In this document: positions 44,636-52,574 of the stretch, piece by piece
Layout: every line of letters begins with the position of its first letter
Numbering within the stretch: the stretch's first letter is position 1
DNA from: CATOSP01 sp034422355
Lineage (GTDB): Bacteria; Chloroflexota; Dehalococcoidia; Lucifugimonadales; UBA3495
Reading direction: 5' to 3'
NCBI GenBank assembly: GCA_034422355.1
Contig: DAOUJS010000072.1
Location: 21,197 to 85,196, forward strand
DNA: 64,000 nt
The notes under the pieces: model-generated
The model's database searches: none
What the model saw: the letters and a program-made list of their open reading frames with translations, nothing else
What the model was told of the DNA's origin: nothing
Made by a program: the position numbers and the translations under genes

Positions 44636-44977
44636 CTATACGCGCTTGCGGAAATTATCAGTCCACTTGGCTGGCTCTGTCTCCGCCGGGAAATAGGCGG
44701 TGATAACCAAAGCATCCGGTGGGTTGGAGCATTGTACATGACCAATGCGATCACTGTGGTTTGTGGCACCCCAGACCAAGCAACTGCTGCCCCTCGGGTC
44801 CTGGGGATAATCTTCAATGACTTGGGGATCATCATCGCAGAGTAGAAAGCGAATTTCCATCTCGCTTGGCGTAGGACGCGCCAGGAATTGATCGGTGTAG
44901 TGTCGGCTATAACGTAAAGAACCCGAAATCGATTCAAAGCACAGAGCCGCTATCCTGGCGCCATACATACCTACCAT
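44636..44977 (-). CDS. DUF4258-family putative toxin
   Basis: The conserved core LRYSRHYTDQFLARPTPSEM matches DUF4258 (MqsR/RelE-like small toxins), with later elements RIGHVQCSNPPDALVITAY and a C-terminal WTDNFRKRV. Predicted RNase-like toxin paired with the YgiT-type protein 34 bases downstream. The true start may be internal, since about 18 residues before the core look non-native. ATG 44977 overlaps the stop of DUF3467. Confidence 0.55.
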   Translation of the reverse strand: MVGMYGARIAALCFESISGSLRYSRHYTDQFLARPTPSEMEIRFLLCDDDPQVIEDYPQDPRGSSCLVWGATNHSDRIGHVQCSNPPDALVITAYFPAETEPAKWTDNFRKRV

Positions 44978-45255
44978 TCATCAATCTCCGAATGTCCCTC
45001 AAGAACTCCCACCGGCAGGGGGATTACTCCTTGCTCGCGCTCGTAATTCTTGAGAGATGTCCTCAGCATGATGGCGAAAGCTTTCGCTTGGCCCGGACTC
45101 AACCGCACGATAGCCTTCAATTCGGACGGTATCTCCTCACCCGGTTCGACGAGGAGGGGCGCGATGGAGCGAAATCCTAAGAACACGCCTAGATTGCCCG
45201 TCGCGATCTGGGCAAAGTCAGCATAGATTTCCGGCACTCCTTCTTTGTTCGTCAC
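44971..45255 (-). CDS. DUF3467-family protein
   Basis: 94 aa: VPEIYADFAQIATGNLGVF, VRLSPGQAKAFAIMLRTSL and YEREQGVIPLP form the DUF3467 pattern. The family is of unknown function and is common in Chloroflexota and cyanobacteria. It overlaps the start of the DUF4258 gene by seven bases and thus heads a three-gene unit placed between uvrB and ruvA. Confidence 0.65.
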   Translation of the reverse strand: MTNKEGVPEIYADFAQIATGNLGVFLGFRSIAPLLVEPGEEIPSELKAIVRLSPGQAKAFAIMLRTSLKNYEREQGVIPLPVGVLEGHSEIDEW

Positions 45256-45300
45256 TCGTTTACTCCTATCGGCCGCCGTTGGACCACCGATGGGTCTCCC

Positions 45301-45885
45301 CTACCTACCCGGCGTGAACTGTTGCAGAGCCAGGCGGATTCGATCCTCAACGGAGAGGTCTTCCGCGCCCCGGATTCCCGTTACAGCCTGTCGCGCCTCT
45401 GACGCCGAGTACCCCAGGGCCATCAGCGCCTCCACCACCTCAGAGTCGGCGGATGCCGGCATGGGAGCGGCTTCAGCGATAGTGTCGGCTAGTTTCCCCC
45501 TCAGTTCCAGGATTATGCGGCCTGCCGTGCGCCTGCCTACCCCGGGAGTGGAACTCAGGGCGGAAACATCCTCGGCTGCTATGGCCTGTTGCAGCCCGTC
45601 GGCGTCAAGGTTGGACAGCAGGGCCAGGGAGAGGCGCGGCCCCACTCCGGAGACGGCGGTGAGCATCAGGAACAGCCCCAACGCGGTCGGAGTCAGGAAC
45701 CCGTAGAGAATGGGCTGCTCGTCGCGGATGCGCAGGTGGGTGTAGAGGGAGACTTGGCCGCCCGTCTCGCCCATACCGGCGATGCTCGAGGACGGAACGA
45801 ACACCTGAAGAGTAACGCCGCCGATCTGTATATGCACCCAGTCGGGGCCAACGGCCTCAAGGCTGCCCCGGACGCTTACAATCAC
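45301..45885 (-). CDS. ruvA: Holliday junction branch-migration protein RuvA
   Basis: 194 aa. N-terminal OB domain MIVSVRGSLEAVGPDWVHIQ, two helix-hairpin-helix motifs (LTAVSGVGPRLSLALLS; LSSTPGVGRRTAGRIILEL) and the C-terminal RuvB-contacting domain EALMALGYSASEARQAV. Follows ruvC on the same strand, about 75 bases later. ruvB is not in the window. Confidence 0.95.
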   Translation of the reverse strand: MIVSVRGSLEAVGPDWVHIQIGGVTLQVFVPSSSIAGMGETGGQVSLYTHLRIRDEQPILYGFLTPTALGLFLMLTAVSGVGPRLSLALLSNLDADGLQQAIAAEDVSALSSTPGVGRRTAGRIILELRGKLADTIAEAAPMPASADSEVVEALMALGYSASEARQAVTGIRGAEDLSVEDRIRLALQQFTPGR

Positions 45886-45959
45886 CCATCACTCTCCGGG
45901 CTACTCTCAAGGGGGGTGGGACGGTCACAGAAGATTCAAGATTGAGCGGGGGTTGGCAC

Positions 45960-46484
45960 TCATCGTGTTTCCTGGCCGGGAGGTATCTCCCGCAGCAACG
46001 CGCTTGTGCTCCGGGACTGGACGAGGTGGCACAGTCCCACGGAGAGGGCGTCCGCGGCATCGGTTTCCGGGGTCTCCCGTAGACCGAGGCTCGCCGTGAT
46101 TGCTTCCTGCATTTGCTGCTTGGTGGCCCCGCCGAAGTCGGTTACGGCCCTCTTGATCTGCGCCGGGGAGTAACGGAACACGGAGACCCCCTGGCTTGCT
46201 GCCCCAATGAGCACCACTGCCTGCGCCTGCCCTACGGCGATAGCCGGGCCGGGAAAGCTCCTCTCGCCCCTGCCGACAAATGGCTCTTCCACGGCAATGG
46301 CATCGGGACCGAAAATGCCGATCATGTTCAGGATATGGGTGTGGAGCTGATAGAGGCGCTCTTCCAGGGGCATGCTGCGCGGCAAGGCGATCACCCCGTA
46401 GTCATCTGCCTCCGGTTGGGGATCCGCCTCCAGGACTCCATAACCCATCCGGACTGTGCCCGGGTCTATGCCGAGGACTATCAT
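45960..46484 (-). CDS. ruvC: Holliday junction resolvase RuvC
   Basis: 174 aa. Starts MIVLGIDPGTVRMGYGVLE with the first catalytic Asp; the second acidic residue is in AIAVEEPFVGRG, and the final pair in ETDAADALSVGLCH. Dimeric resolvase working with RuvAB. Preceded by yebC, the common bacterial yebC-ruvC-ruvA order. Confidence 0.96.
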   Translation of the reverse strand: MIVLGIDPGTVRMGYGVLEADPQPEADDYGVIALPRSMPLEERLYQLHTHILNMIGIFGPDAIAVEEPFVGRGERSFPGPAIAVGQAQAVVLIGAASQGVSVFRYSPAQIKRAVTDFGGATKQQMQEAITASLGLRETPETDAADALSVGLCHLVQSRSTSALLREIPPGQETR

Positions 46485-46577
46485 GTGAAACTCCGGGGAC
46501 CGGACATTTCGGACACCCGCCCCAAGCGGGCAGTATTCGTGCTTCTCCCGGGTCTGGCAACTGGTCCGGCTCGTCGT

Positions 46578-47345
46578 TCAGTTCTCAGACTGGTACTTGC
46601 TCAGGACTTCCGGCGGAAAGTCTGCGCTGGTGTAGGCCTTCTGAATGTCTGCCAGTTCTTCCAGCGCGTCGAGCAGCCTGAGGGTCTGTTCAGCCTCTTT
46701 GGCCCCGAGCATGACCGTCGTTTTGGGGACCAGCGAAATCTCCGCTGACGTGGGGGAGATGCCCTCGGCCTCCAGCACTCCCTTGACGGCTAACAGTGTC
46801 TCAGGGGCGGTGTGGACTTCCAGAACGCCATCCTCAATTATGATGTCCTCCGCGCCGGCGTCGATGGCCAGCAGGCCCAAATCCTCGGCTCTGTCCTCAT
46901 CAAGGACCTCCAGGCTGATCACGCCCTTGCTATCGAAGTTCCATGCGACACAGCCGGATTCGCCAAGGTTGCCGCCGCCGCGGTTGAAGGCCGCCCGCAC
47001 GTCCGAGGCGGTCCGGTTGCGGTTGGGAGTGACAGCCTGCAACAGGATTGCCCCTCCGCCTGGGCCGTAACCTTCGTAGGTGACCTCGTCCAGTCTCTCC
47101 GGACCCTCGCCGCCTTCGCCCGTTCCCCTCTTGATGGCCCGCGTGATATTGTCCTGGGGCATGTTGTTGCTCTTGGCCTTGTCTATGGCCAGCCGGAGCC
47201 TGAAATTCATCTCCGGGTCGCCGCTCCCGCCCTCGCGCACGGCCAGGCTTATATCGCGGCTGAGCTTGGTGAACATGGCCCCGCGTCTCGCGTCGGCGAC
47301 GCCCTTCTGGTGCTTGATGGTGGACCATTTCGAGTGGCCAGACAT
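46578..47345 (-). CDS. yebC: YebC/PmpR-family transcription/translation regulator
   Basis: Start is ATG 47345, giving MSGHSKWSTIKHQKGVADARRG, the invariant family beginning; the frame runs 15 bases further up. 255 aa. Further signature: NMPQDNITRAIKRG, YEGYGPGGGAILLQ, and the C-terminal acidic VPKTTVMLGAKEAEQ. YebC proteins act as DNA-binding regulators and, in several species, relieve ribosome stalling at polyproline. Located before ruvC. Confidence 0.95.
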   Translation of the reverse strand: MSGHSKWSTIKHQKGVADARRGAMFTKLSRDISLAVREGGSGDPEMNFRLRLAIDKAKSNNMPQDNITRAIKRGTGEGGEGPERLDEVTYEGYGPGGGAILLQAVTPNRNRTASDVRAAFNRGGGNLGESGCVAWNFDSKGVISLEVLDEDRAEDLGLLAIDAGAEDIIIEDGVLEVHTAPETLLAVKGVLEAEGISPTSAEISLVPKTTVMLGAKEAEQTLRLLDALEELADIQKAYTSADFPPEVLSKYQSEN

Positions 47346-47449
47346 CTTAGACACCCCCACCGCTGAGAATTTGGAAGAATTTTAGCACTCGGATTTTATG
47401 CGGGTCAAAACCGGGAACATCGCCCCACACCATCTTGCCGGCCCAGGGT

Positions 47450-47500
47450 GGCGGGCTGGGCGGGTTCGGACGGACGGCGGGCTGGGCGGGTTCGGCGGAC
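47450..47500 (+). repeat. Two-copy G-rich tandem repeat (possible G-quadruplex)
   Basis: A 26-base unit at 47450-47475 is repeated as 25 bases at 47476-47500, then a partial third copy GGCGG. Each unit carries GGGCTGGGCGGG, so the + strand has six G3 runs within 50 bases, enough for a quadruplex. It lies in the 180-base gap between yebC (start 47345) and rimM (end 47527), upstream of yebC. Confidence 0.6.
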
Positions 47501-47526
47501 GGCGGATAGAATCCGTCTCTGGAAAG

Positions 47527-48045
47527 TCAGCGCAGGCCGTCAGGCAGATCGACAATCATCAGGCCGTCGTTCAGGCGCACCTCCCGGACCACGTCCACGA
47601 GCGCGGGAACGAGGACTTCCCCACTTGGCCCGGAAACCACGTAGACATCGTTGCTGCCGGTCTCCAGTATCTCCGTGATTTGGCCAAGCTCCTCATGCTC
47701 CTCAGTGAGAACTCGCAGGCCAAGTAACTGGAAGTGGAAATACTCCCCTTCTTCCAACAAGGGGGCTGCCGCCTCCGGTACCGTTACAGGCTGGCCCACC
47801 AATGATTGTGCCGCGTCCCTGGTGGTTACGCCGTCAAGTAGCAGCATGGCGTGGCCATACCCCGAAGGAGTGGAGGAGGAAATTCGGAAAACGCCTGGCC
47901 CAATGTGAACGGTCTGTCCTGGGTCGAACCGTTCGGGGACGTCGCTGAGCACCCGGACTCTAATCTGGCCCAGAACGCCGTGCGCCTGGAGCACTTGCCC
48001 GACAGTGATGTGTCCCGGAATCGGCGCGCCGCCAGGACTCACCAC
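47527..48045 (-). CDS. rimM: Ribosome maturation factor RimM
   Basis: 172 aa. N-terminal RimM domain GHITVGQVLQAHGVLGQIRV; C-terminal PRC-barrel with LLGLRVLTEEHEELGQI, TGSNDVYVV and the terminal LNDGLMIVDLPDGL. Assists 30S 3' domain assembly through S19. Follows the KH-domain and S16 genes on the same strand, the classic rpsP-khpA-rimM order. Confidence 0.93.
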   Translation of the reverse strand: MVSPGGAPIPGHITVGQVLQAHGVLGQIRVRVLSDVPERFDPGQTVHIGPGVFRISSSTPSGYGHAMLLLDGVTTRDAAQSLVGQPVTVPEAAAPLLEEGEYFHFQLLGLRVLTEEHEELGQITEILETGSNDVYVVSGPSGEVLVPALVDVVREVRLNDGLMIVDLPDGLR

Positions 48046-48092
48046 GGGCGGCTTGCCCTCGTGCTGACGGGCCGGGATGAAACCTGGCCCAC

Positions 48093-48320
48093 CTATACTA
48101 TTTCCAGGATAGCGTGGGAACCTTCCTTGACTGCCGCAACCCGGAGCAGCATACGCATTGCCTGGGCTACCCGGCCCTGCCTGCCAATGACTTTGCCCTT
48201 GTCCTCCGGGGCAACCTCGAGGCGGAGGATTACCCGTCCGTCCTCAACATCCTCCGTAACGGTCACCGCGTCGGGGTTGCTGGCCAGTGACTTGGCGATG
48301 TACTCGATAAGCTCTTTCAT
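48093..48320 (-). CDS. khpA: KH-domain RNA-binding protein KhpA
   Basis: 75 aa. MKELIEYIAKSLASNPDAV followed by the KH core KGKVIGRQGRVAQAMRMLL, with the GxxG loop GRQG. KhpA-type proteins bind RNA with KhpB. It overlaps the rpsP stop by four bases and precedes rimM by 47 bases. Confidence 0.92.
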   Translation of the reverse strand: MKELIEYIAKSLASNPDAVTVTEDVEDGRVILRLEVAPEDKGKVIGRQGRVAQAMRMLLRVAAVKEGSHAILEIV

Positions 48321-48688
48321 GTGGCGGAGGACTCGCCTTCTGATGATTCGGAAGACTCTTCGCCTACAGCAACATTGTCCGCGGCCGGGTCTTCAGCCTC
48401 TGATATGGCTTCTCCCGGCTCGGCTGGCTCACCGTCGCTGCTGTCTGCAACGGCTGTGGCGGACCAGTCCAGAATCCGCCTTACGGCATCGCTGGGCTGT
48501 GCGCCCTTCCTGAGCCATTCTTCAGCCCGGTCGGTCTTGATGGAATACGAAGGTGGGTCAGTCAATGGGTCGTAGTTGCCAATCCATTCCACGTATGCCC
48601 CGTCTCGCGGCGCGGAAGCCTCCGCTACAACGATGCGATAAGACGGTTTCCCCTTTTTCCCCACTCTTCTCAGACGAATTCGTAGCAT
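48317..48688 (-). CDS. rpsP: 30S ribosomal protein S16
   Basis: Start at ATG 48688 gives MLRIRLRRVGKKGKPSYRIVVAE, the S16 signature; the frame extends upstream to 48772 only by chance. About 123 aa including an acidic Glu/Ala/Ser-rich C-terminal tail of some 45 residues (AEPGEAISEAEDPAADN) beyond the folded S16 core, longer than in most bacteria. Stops inside khpA start codon region. ffh does not precede it as it often does. Confidence 0.94.
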   Translation of the reverse strand: MLRIRLRRVGKKGKPSYRIVVAEASAPRDGAYVEWIGNYDPLTDPPSYSIKTDRAEEWLRKGAQPSDAVRRILDWSATAVADSSDGEPAEPGEAISEAEDPAADNVAVGEESSESSEGESSAT

Positions 48689-48825
48689 TAAACCCTCGAA
48701 TGTTTGCTTCATGGCCGTGGTCCGTGGGAGTGATCCGTTGGGATTGTAAGGCTGGCCGGTTTTCGTTGTCAATCTCGACGGTTGCTGATGGTTGCTGACG
48801 CTGGAGGAATTGGACCACTCCAGCG

Positions 48826-48859
48826 CAAAAGAAAACCCCAGCCCTGTTCGGGTCTGGGG
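48826..48859 (-). terminator. Strong intrinsic terminator upstream of rpsP
   Basis: On the minus strand CCCCAG (48859-48854) pairs with CTGGGG (48841-48836) around an inner CCC/GGG, followed by TTTTCTTTT (48835-48827). It lies about 140 bases before the rpsP ATG and ends the transcript begun at the 49169-49198 promoter. Confidence 0.75.
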
Positions 48860-49052
48860 AGCCTTCTTCCGCGCAAGTTTTTCGTTTCGTCGAATCTGGT
48901 CACAGCCCGGAAATCCCCGATGTTCCCAACAAATGGATCGGGCCCAGCCACTCTGCCGGTAAACCCCCGATTAACTCCCGGTGTCCTAAGGGGCGATGAT
49001 AGACATTGGCCTGGGCCCGACGAACGGGTTCTCGTATGTAAAGGGGTGTGCG

Positions 49053-49124
49053 TTAGTGTACGATCACCTCGTCGTGTCCAGACAGATGCCTACCATCGCC
49101 CCTGCGTGTTAAACTAGGTTTCAT
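49053..49124 (-). CDS. 23-codon leader ORF with a perfect Shine-Dalgarno
   Basis: The 12 bases complementary to AAAGGAGGTGAT at 49141-49130 match the full 16S anti-SD stretch; GGAGG is nine bases before the ATG at 49124. The peptide is MKPSLTRRGDGRHL through to the TAA at 49055-49053 (HDEVIVH end). Such a site is far better than those of most genes here. It does not belong to any family I know; it could be a leader peptide whose translation controls the downstream helix. Confidence 0.45.
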   Translation of the reverse strand: MKPSLTRRGDGRHLSGHDEVIVH

Positions 49125-49168
49125 ACGCCATCACCTCCTTTACTAAGATTCCGCCAAGCGGTTGAACT

Positions 49169-49198
49169 ATTCTACCCACGGGTTTCCCGCAATGTCAA
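49169..49198 (-). promoter_or_regulatory. Sigma-70-type promoter of the leader transcript
   Basis: TTGACA (49198-49193) and TAGAAT (49174-49169) are 18 bases apart on the minus strand, with transcription expected to start near 49162. It probably drives the leader and, with readthrough, rpsP-khpA-rimM. Confidence 0.65.
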
Positions 49199-49234
49199 CC
49201 CGATTTTTCGCATTCTTCAACAATTCGATTGCAC

Positions 49235-50215
49235 ATGTGTAGCGGCGACTTGCTGCCCGGCGACAGACCGGCGCGCGTTGTGTTCATGGGTACGCCCGAA
49301 TTCGCAATTCCGGTGCTGGATGCCCTCCTCGGTTCAGGCAACGTGTCTGTTGAAGCCGTCTACACTCCGCCCGACCGTCCGAGGGGACGGGGCCGCGTGT
49401 CGGATATGCCGCCGGTCAAGGCCCATGCACTCGAGCGGGGCCTGAAGGTTTGCCAGCCTGCCTCCCTCCGGCCTCCGGAAGTTGGGGGGGAACTCGAATC
49501 CATGTCCCCCGACGTCATCGTAGTGGCAGCCTATGGCAGGTTTTTGCCGGCATCTGTCCTTGCGATACCGCGTTACGGCTGTCTCAATCTCCACCCTTCA
49601 CTGCTCCCCAAGTACCGCGGGCCGTCTCCGGTTCCCTCATCCGTGTTGGCGGGAGAACCGGTCACGGGTGTGACGTTGATGCTGCTGGACGAAGGTATGG
49701 ACACCGGTCCCATCATAGCCCAGTCCGAATATCTCATGACAGGAGAGGAAACATCCGAGACCCTGACCGCGCACTTGTTTCGCCTAGGCGCCGGCCTGCT
49801 GCTGGAATGTCTGGCGCCCTGGTGCGCCGGGAGGCTTCAGGCACGCCCGCAGGACGAAGCACAAGCCACCGTAACGAGCAAACTGGAGCGTGACGACGGG
49901 CTTGCTGACTGGAATATCACGGCGGCTCAGTTGGAGGTCAGGCACAGGGCGTATACGCCGTGGCCGGGACTCTTCTCCCACTGGGAAGGCAAGGTGCTCA
50001 AATTCCTGAACGTGGTTGCATTGCCGGGAGAGGTTGGCACGGGCGTCGGGCCAGGAACGGTGACCACTACGCCTGGTGAGGAAATGCCCCTGGCCATCTC
50101 AACTGGCCAGGGGCTGCTTGGTCTGAAAAGGCTGCAACTGGAAGGCCGCCGGGCCGTGTCCGGCGCGGAGTTCCTTCGGGGCTACCCCGGAATCATCGGC
50201 GCAAGGCTGAAGTAA
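49235..50215 (+). CDS. fmt: Methionyl-tRNA formyltransferase
   Basis: About 326 aa from ATG 49235; TTG 49229 is an alternative. Rossmann start ARVVFMGTPEFAIPVLDAL, catalytic-loop signature LNLHPSLLPKYRGPSPVPS with N and H, then LLDEGMDTGPI and the C-terminal Fmt domain (RAYTPWPGLFSHWEGKVLKFL). The usual GAAPI of the loop reads GPSPVPSS. Makes formyl-Met-tRNA for initiation. No good Shine-Dalgarno is visible. Followed by a terminator-like hairpin. Confidence 0.93.
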   Translation: MCSGDLLPGDRPARVVFMGTPEFAIPVLDALLGSGNVSVEAVYTPPDRPRGRGRVSDMPPVKAHALERGLKVCQPASLRPPEVGGELESMSPDVIVVAAYGRFLPASVLAIPRYGCLNLHPSLLPKYRGPSPVPSSVLAGEPVTGVTLMLLDEGMDTGPIIAQSEYLMTGEETSETLTAHLFRLGAGLLLECLAPWCAGRLQARPQDEAQATVTSKLERDDGLADWNITAAQLEVRHRAYTPWPGLFSHWEGKVLKFLNVVALPGEVGTGVGPGTVTTTPGEEMPLAISTGQGLLGLKRLQLEGRRAVSGAEFLRGYPGIIGARLK

Positions 50216-50229
50216 CCTGGTCCAAACCC

Positions 50230-50255
50230 AACGCTGCGGAGCTCCGCCGCGTTTT
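50230..50255 (+). terminator. Terminator-like hairpin after fmt
   Basis: AACGC (50230-50234) pairs with GCGTT (50249-50253), and GCGGAGCTCCGC lies between them, followed by TTTT. It sits between convergent fmt and the LLM gene. Confidence 0.5.
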
Positions 50256-50286
50256 CGACCGGCACCCTGTCTTTATAGCTCTCGGC

Positions 50287-51330
50287 TCACTTGAAATGGG
50301 GTACTACCTCTTCCATGAACATGCGCAGGGAGTTGTGCTGGCGCTCCGGTGGAATCTGGCTGCCGAAGTTCACCTCGAACACTATCTGATCCAAGCCTAA
50401 CTCTTCCTTCAACCGTCGGATTTTGTCCGTCACCTCGCCCGGCGTGCCATAGGCCACTTTGTCCCGCAGCCAGTCGTCGTAGTCCATGCCGAGAATCCGG
50501 TCGGACTCCGCTTGCCAGTCTCCGGTGGTGCCGCCGTAGCCGGCGTAGCTGGCCACCCGGTTGCCCAGCCGGTTGACCGAGAACATGGCGCTCTCCTGCG
50601 GTTCATGGTAAGCCTGTTCCGAGGTCTCGGCCACGTATATGGGTATCCTCAGACCCACGCTGCCATACCCGTCATGTCCGGCTTCCTTCCATGCTTTTCG
50701 GTACTCCGAGATGTGGGGCGCAAGTTCGGACAAGGCGAAGACCCGCGACGGGTTGATGAATATCGGGTGGCCCAGGTTCCCCATGATGGGGAAGCTCTCA
50801 GCCGACGTGATGCCCAGGTGGATGGGCGGGTGGGGCGACTGGTACGGCTTGGGTTCGATGTCCAGGTCGGTGCAGGAGAAGTATTTGCCCTCGTAGGAGA
50901 AAGTCTCGCTGGTCCACGCTGTCACGATAACCTCAAGGAACTCCTCGAAGCGGTCCCGGCTCTCCTGGAAGGGGACGTTATAGCCCTCATGGACGTTGGG
51001 GAAAGTGCCCCTGCCCACGCCGAACTCCAGGCGGCCCTTGCTGATATGGTCCAGCGTGGCCACCTCTTCGGCGATGCGCACCGGGTTGCCCAATGGGAGA
51101 CAGAGGACGGCCAGCCCGATCCTGACCCGCTTGGTGCGCGTGGCTATCGAGCTTGCGATGGTCACGGGGGCTGACAACACCCGACCTGCATTGAAATGGT
51201 ACTCTGCCAGCCATACCGAGTCCACGCCCAGGGCCTCTCCCTTTTCCGCCAGGGCAAAGCACTCATCGAAAGCCTCAGCCTGGGTAGTCCCTTCCCGCCG
51301 GGGAAACTCCAAAAACAGTCCGAAGTCCAT
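50287..51330 (-). CDS. LLM-class flavin-dependent oxidoreductase (bacterial-luciferase-like)
   Basis: Start ATG 51330 (MDFGLFLEFPRREG), preceded by GGAGG; the frame running to 51555 is not used. 347 aa. TIM-barrel luciferase-like features: ALGVDSVWLAEYHF, RVRIGLAVLCLPLGNPVRIAEEVATLDHISKGRLEFGVGRG, and PPIHLGITSAESFPIMG. F420 or FMN dependence cannot be told. The class is strongly expanded in SAR202 Chloroflexota. It lies 66 bases after the related gene 51396-52349 on the same strand. Confidence 0.88.
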   Translation of the reverse strand: MDFGLFLEFPRREGTTQAEAFDECFALAEKGEALGVDSVWLAEYHFNAGRVLSAPVTIASSIATRTKRVRIGLAVLCLPLGNPVRIAEEVATLDHISKGRLEFGVGRGTFPNVHEGYNVPFQESRDRFEEFLEVIVTAWTSETFSYEGKYFSCTDLDIEPKPYQSPHPPIHLGITSAESFPIMGNLGHPIFINPSRVFALSELAPHISEYRKAWKEAGHDGYGSVGLRIPIYVAETSEQAYHEPQESAMFSVNRLGNRVASYAGYGGTTGDWQAESDRILGMDYDDWLRDKVAYGTPGEVTDKIRRLKEELGLDQIVFEVNFGSQIPPERQHNSLRMFMEEVVPHFK

Positions 51331-51395
51331 GACTCCTCCGCTGATCGAGGCGATTGGCAGACCGGCCCGTTGCAGATAGTCCGGGCCGGTCCCGG

Positions 51396-52349
51396 TTATC
51401 GAAAACGGTGAATCACCCTGCTGGAGAACATCTCCATCTGTTGAAATACCCCGTCCACGCCGGGCGACAGGAAGCTGAAGTTGAAGTCGCGGACACCCGC
51501 ATCGACCCGTTCCCGGATTGCTTCCACGCAGTCCTCCGGGGTCCCCACAATGCATAGCGCCCTTGCCAGGTCCTCGGCAGACCGTTCCGGGGTAACGTAA
51601 CGCTGGCCCACGTTGGCCACCGCCTGCGCCAGCGCGGCATCCGGGTCATATGACAGGGACATGGGTTGGTTCAGGCCCCAGCGGAACCCGGTCAGGTCCC
51701 TTCCGGCCTCGGCGGCTATCTCCCGGATGGCGTCGTTGGTGCGCTTGAGACGCCGGACAGTGAACAGGTATGGATACCATCCGTCGCCCAACAGGGCAGC
51801 CCGCCGCATGGCCGCATCGCTCCTGCCCGACACCCAGATTGGCGGATGGGGCTGCTGGACAGGCCGGGGAAGCAGCGTCACGTCCTCGAAGTCGAAGAAG
51901 CGTCCGTGGTGGGTCACGTGCTCCTCGGTCCAGAGCCGCTTCATAACCTCCAGCATCTCGTTGGTGCGCCGGCCCCGCGTCCGTACCGATACTTGGACGG
52001 AGTCGAACTCTACCTGCGTACCCCGCTGGCCGCTGATGCCGATGCCGAAGTCCACCCTGCCGTTGGATACCAGGTCCATGGTCCCAACCAGCTTGGCCAG
52101 CAGCACCGGGTTGTACAGGGGGGCGATAACGATGCCGGTCATGACTCTCAGGGTGCTGGTGGCCCCGGCCGCGGCGGCCATCGCCGGGATGCCCAGGAGC
52201 GTCGGACGCGGCGGGTTACCGTCCATCAGGTGCTCGCCGCAGGTGATGCGGTCAAACCCCAGCGCTTCGGCCCGGCGCGCGAACTCCCCCACGTCGAAAT
52301 AGTCCTCCCCGCCGAAGCTGCACCCGAAAGTTAATTGCGTATCAGACAC
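51396..52349 (-). CDS. LLM-class flavin-dependent oxidoreductase
   Basis: 317 aa. MSDTQLTFGCSFGGEDYF, FDRITCGEHLMDGNPPRPTLLG, TLRVMTGIVIAPLYNPVLLAKLVGTMDLVSNGRVDFGIGISGQRG, then PHPPIWVSGRSDAAMRRAALLGDGWYP: the standard luciferase-like/F420 fold. Upstream of the second LLM gene and probably in one operon with it. Substrate unknown. Confidence 0.87.
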   Translation of the reverse strand: MSDTQLTFGCSFGGEDYFDVGEFARRAEALGFDRITCGEHLMDGNPPRPTLLGIPAMAAAAGATSTLRVMTGIVIAPLYNPVLLAKLVGTMDLVSNGRVDFGIGISGQRGTQVEFDSVQVSVRTRGRRTNEMLEVMKRLWTEEHVTHHGRFFDFEDVTLLPRPVQQPHPPIWVSGRSDAAMRRAALLGDGWYPYLFTVRRLKRTNDAIREIAAEAGRDLTGFRWGLNQPMSLSYDPDAALAQAVANVGQRYVTPERSAEDLARALCIVGTPEDCVEAIRERVDAGVRDFNFSFLSPGVDGVFQQMEMFSSRVIHRFR

Positions 52350-52574
52350 AAATCCCCCTTTTTGGCCGTACTATTGTCCAGCACTATACCCACTATCCAG
52401 CATCATACCCACGGCGGGACTGCGGGGCAAGCGGCGGAAACGGCCGGCGGCCGCGGCCGGTCAGGGCATCGCGCCATTGGCTGGCCTTGGCTGTGACGGT
52501 ATCATGGGTGTGGAACGGTTTTGCCTGCTGAATTCCGCCATTGGCCAGCCGCAACTTTGAGGAAGGGATTGCCC

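Larger units (their letters stand above)
48826..49162 (-). ncRNA. Structured leader/small transcript with long-range helix
   Basis: The unit runs from a promoter at 49169-49198 to a terminator at 48826-48859, about 335 bases. Segment 49102-49086 (GGGGCGATGGTAGGCAT) can pair with 49006-48990 (ATGTCTATCATCGCCCC) for 17 positions, including two GT pairs. Inside, CGACGA/TCGTCG and CTGG/CCAG pairings extend it, and a CCCGAT/ATCGGG hairpin lies further 3'. The 5' arm overlaps codons of the 23-codon ORF. I do not see tmRNA, RNase P, 6S or SRP RNA signatures. It is read out on the rpsP strand. Confidence 0.45.

Noticed and set aside
49120..49150. 3' end of 16S rRNA on the plus strand (ATCACCTCCTTT)
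   Set aside because: Only the 12-base tail matches; no preceding 16S sequence. It is a Shine-Dalgarno on the minus strand.
48826..49162. tmRNA, SRP, RNase P or 6S RNA
   Set aside because: None of their conserved cores (SRP GGAAG..AGC loop, tmRNA acceptor/T loop, RNase P P4) is visible.
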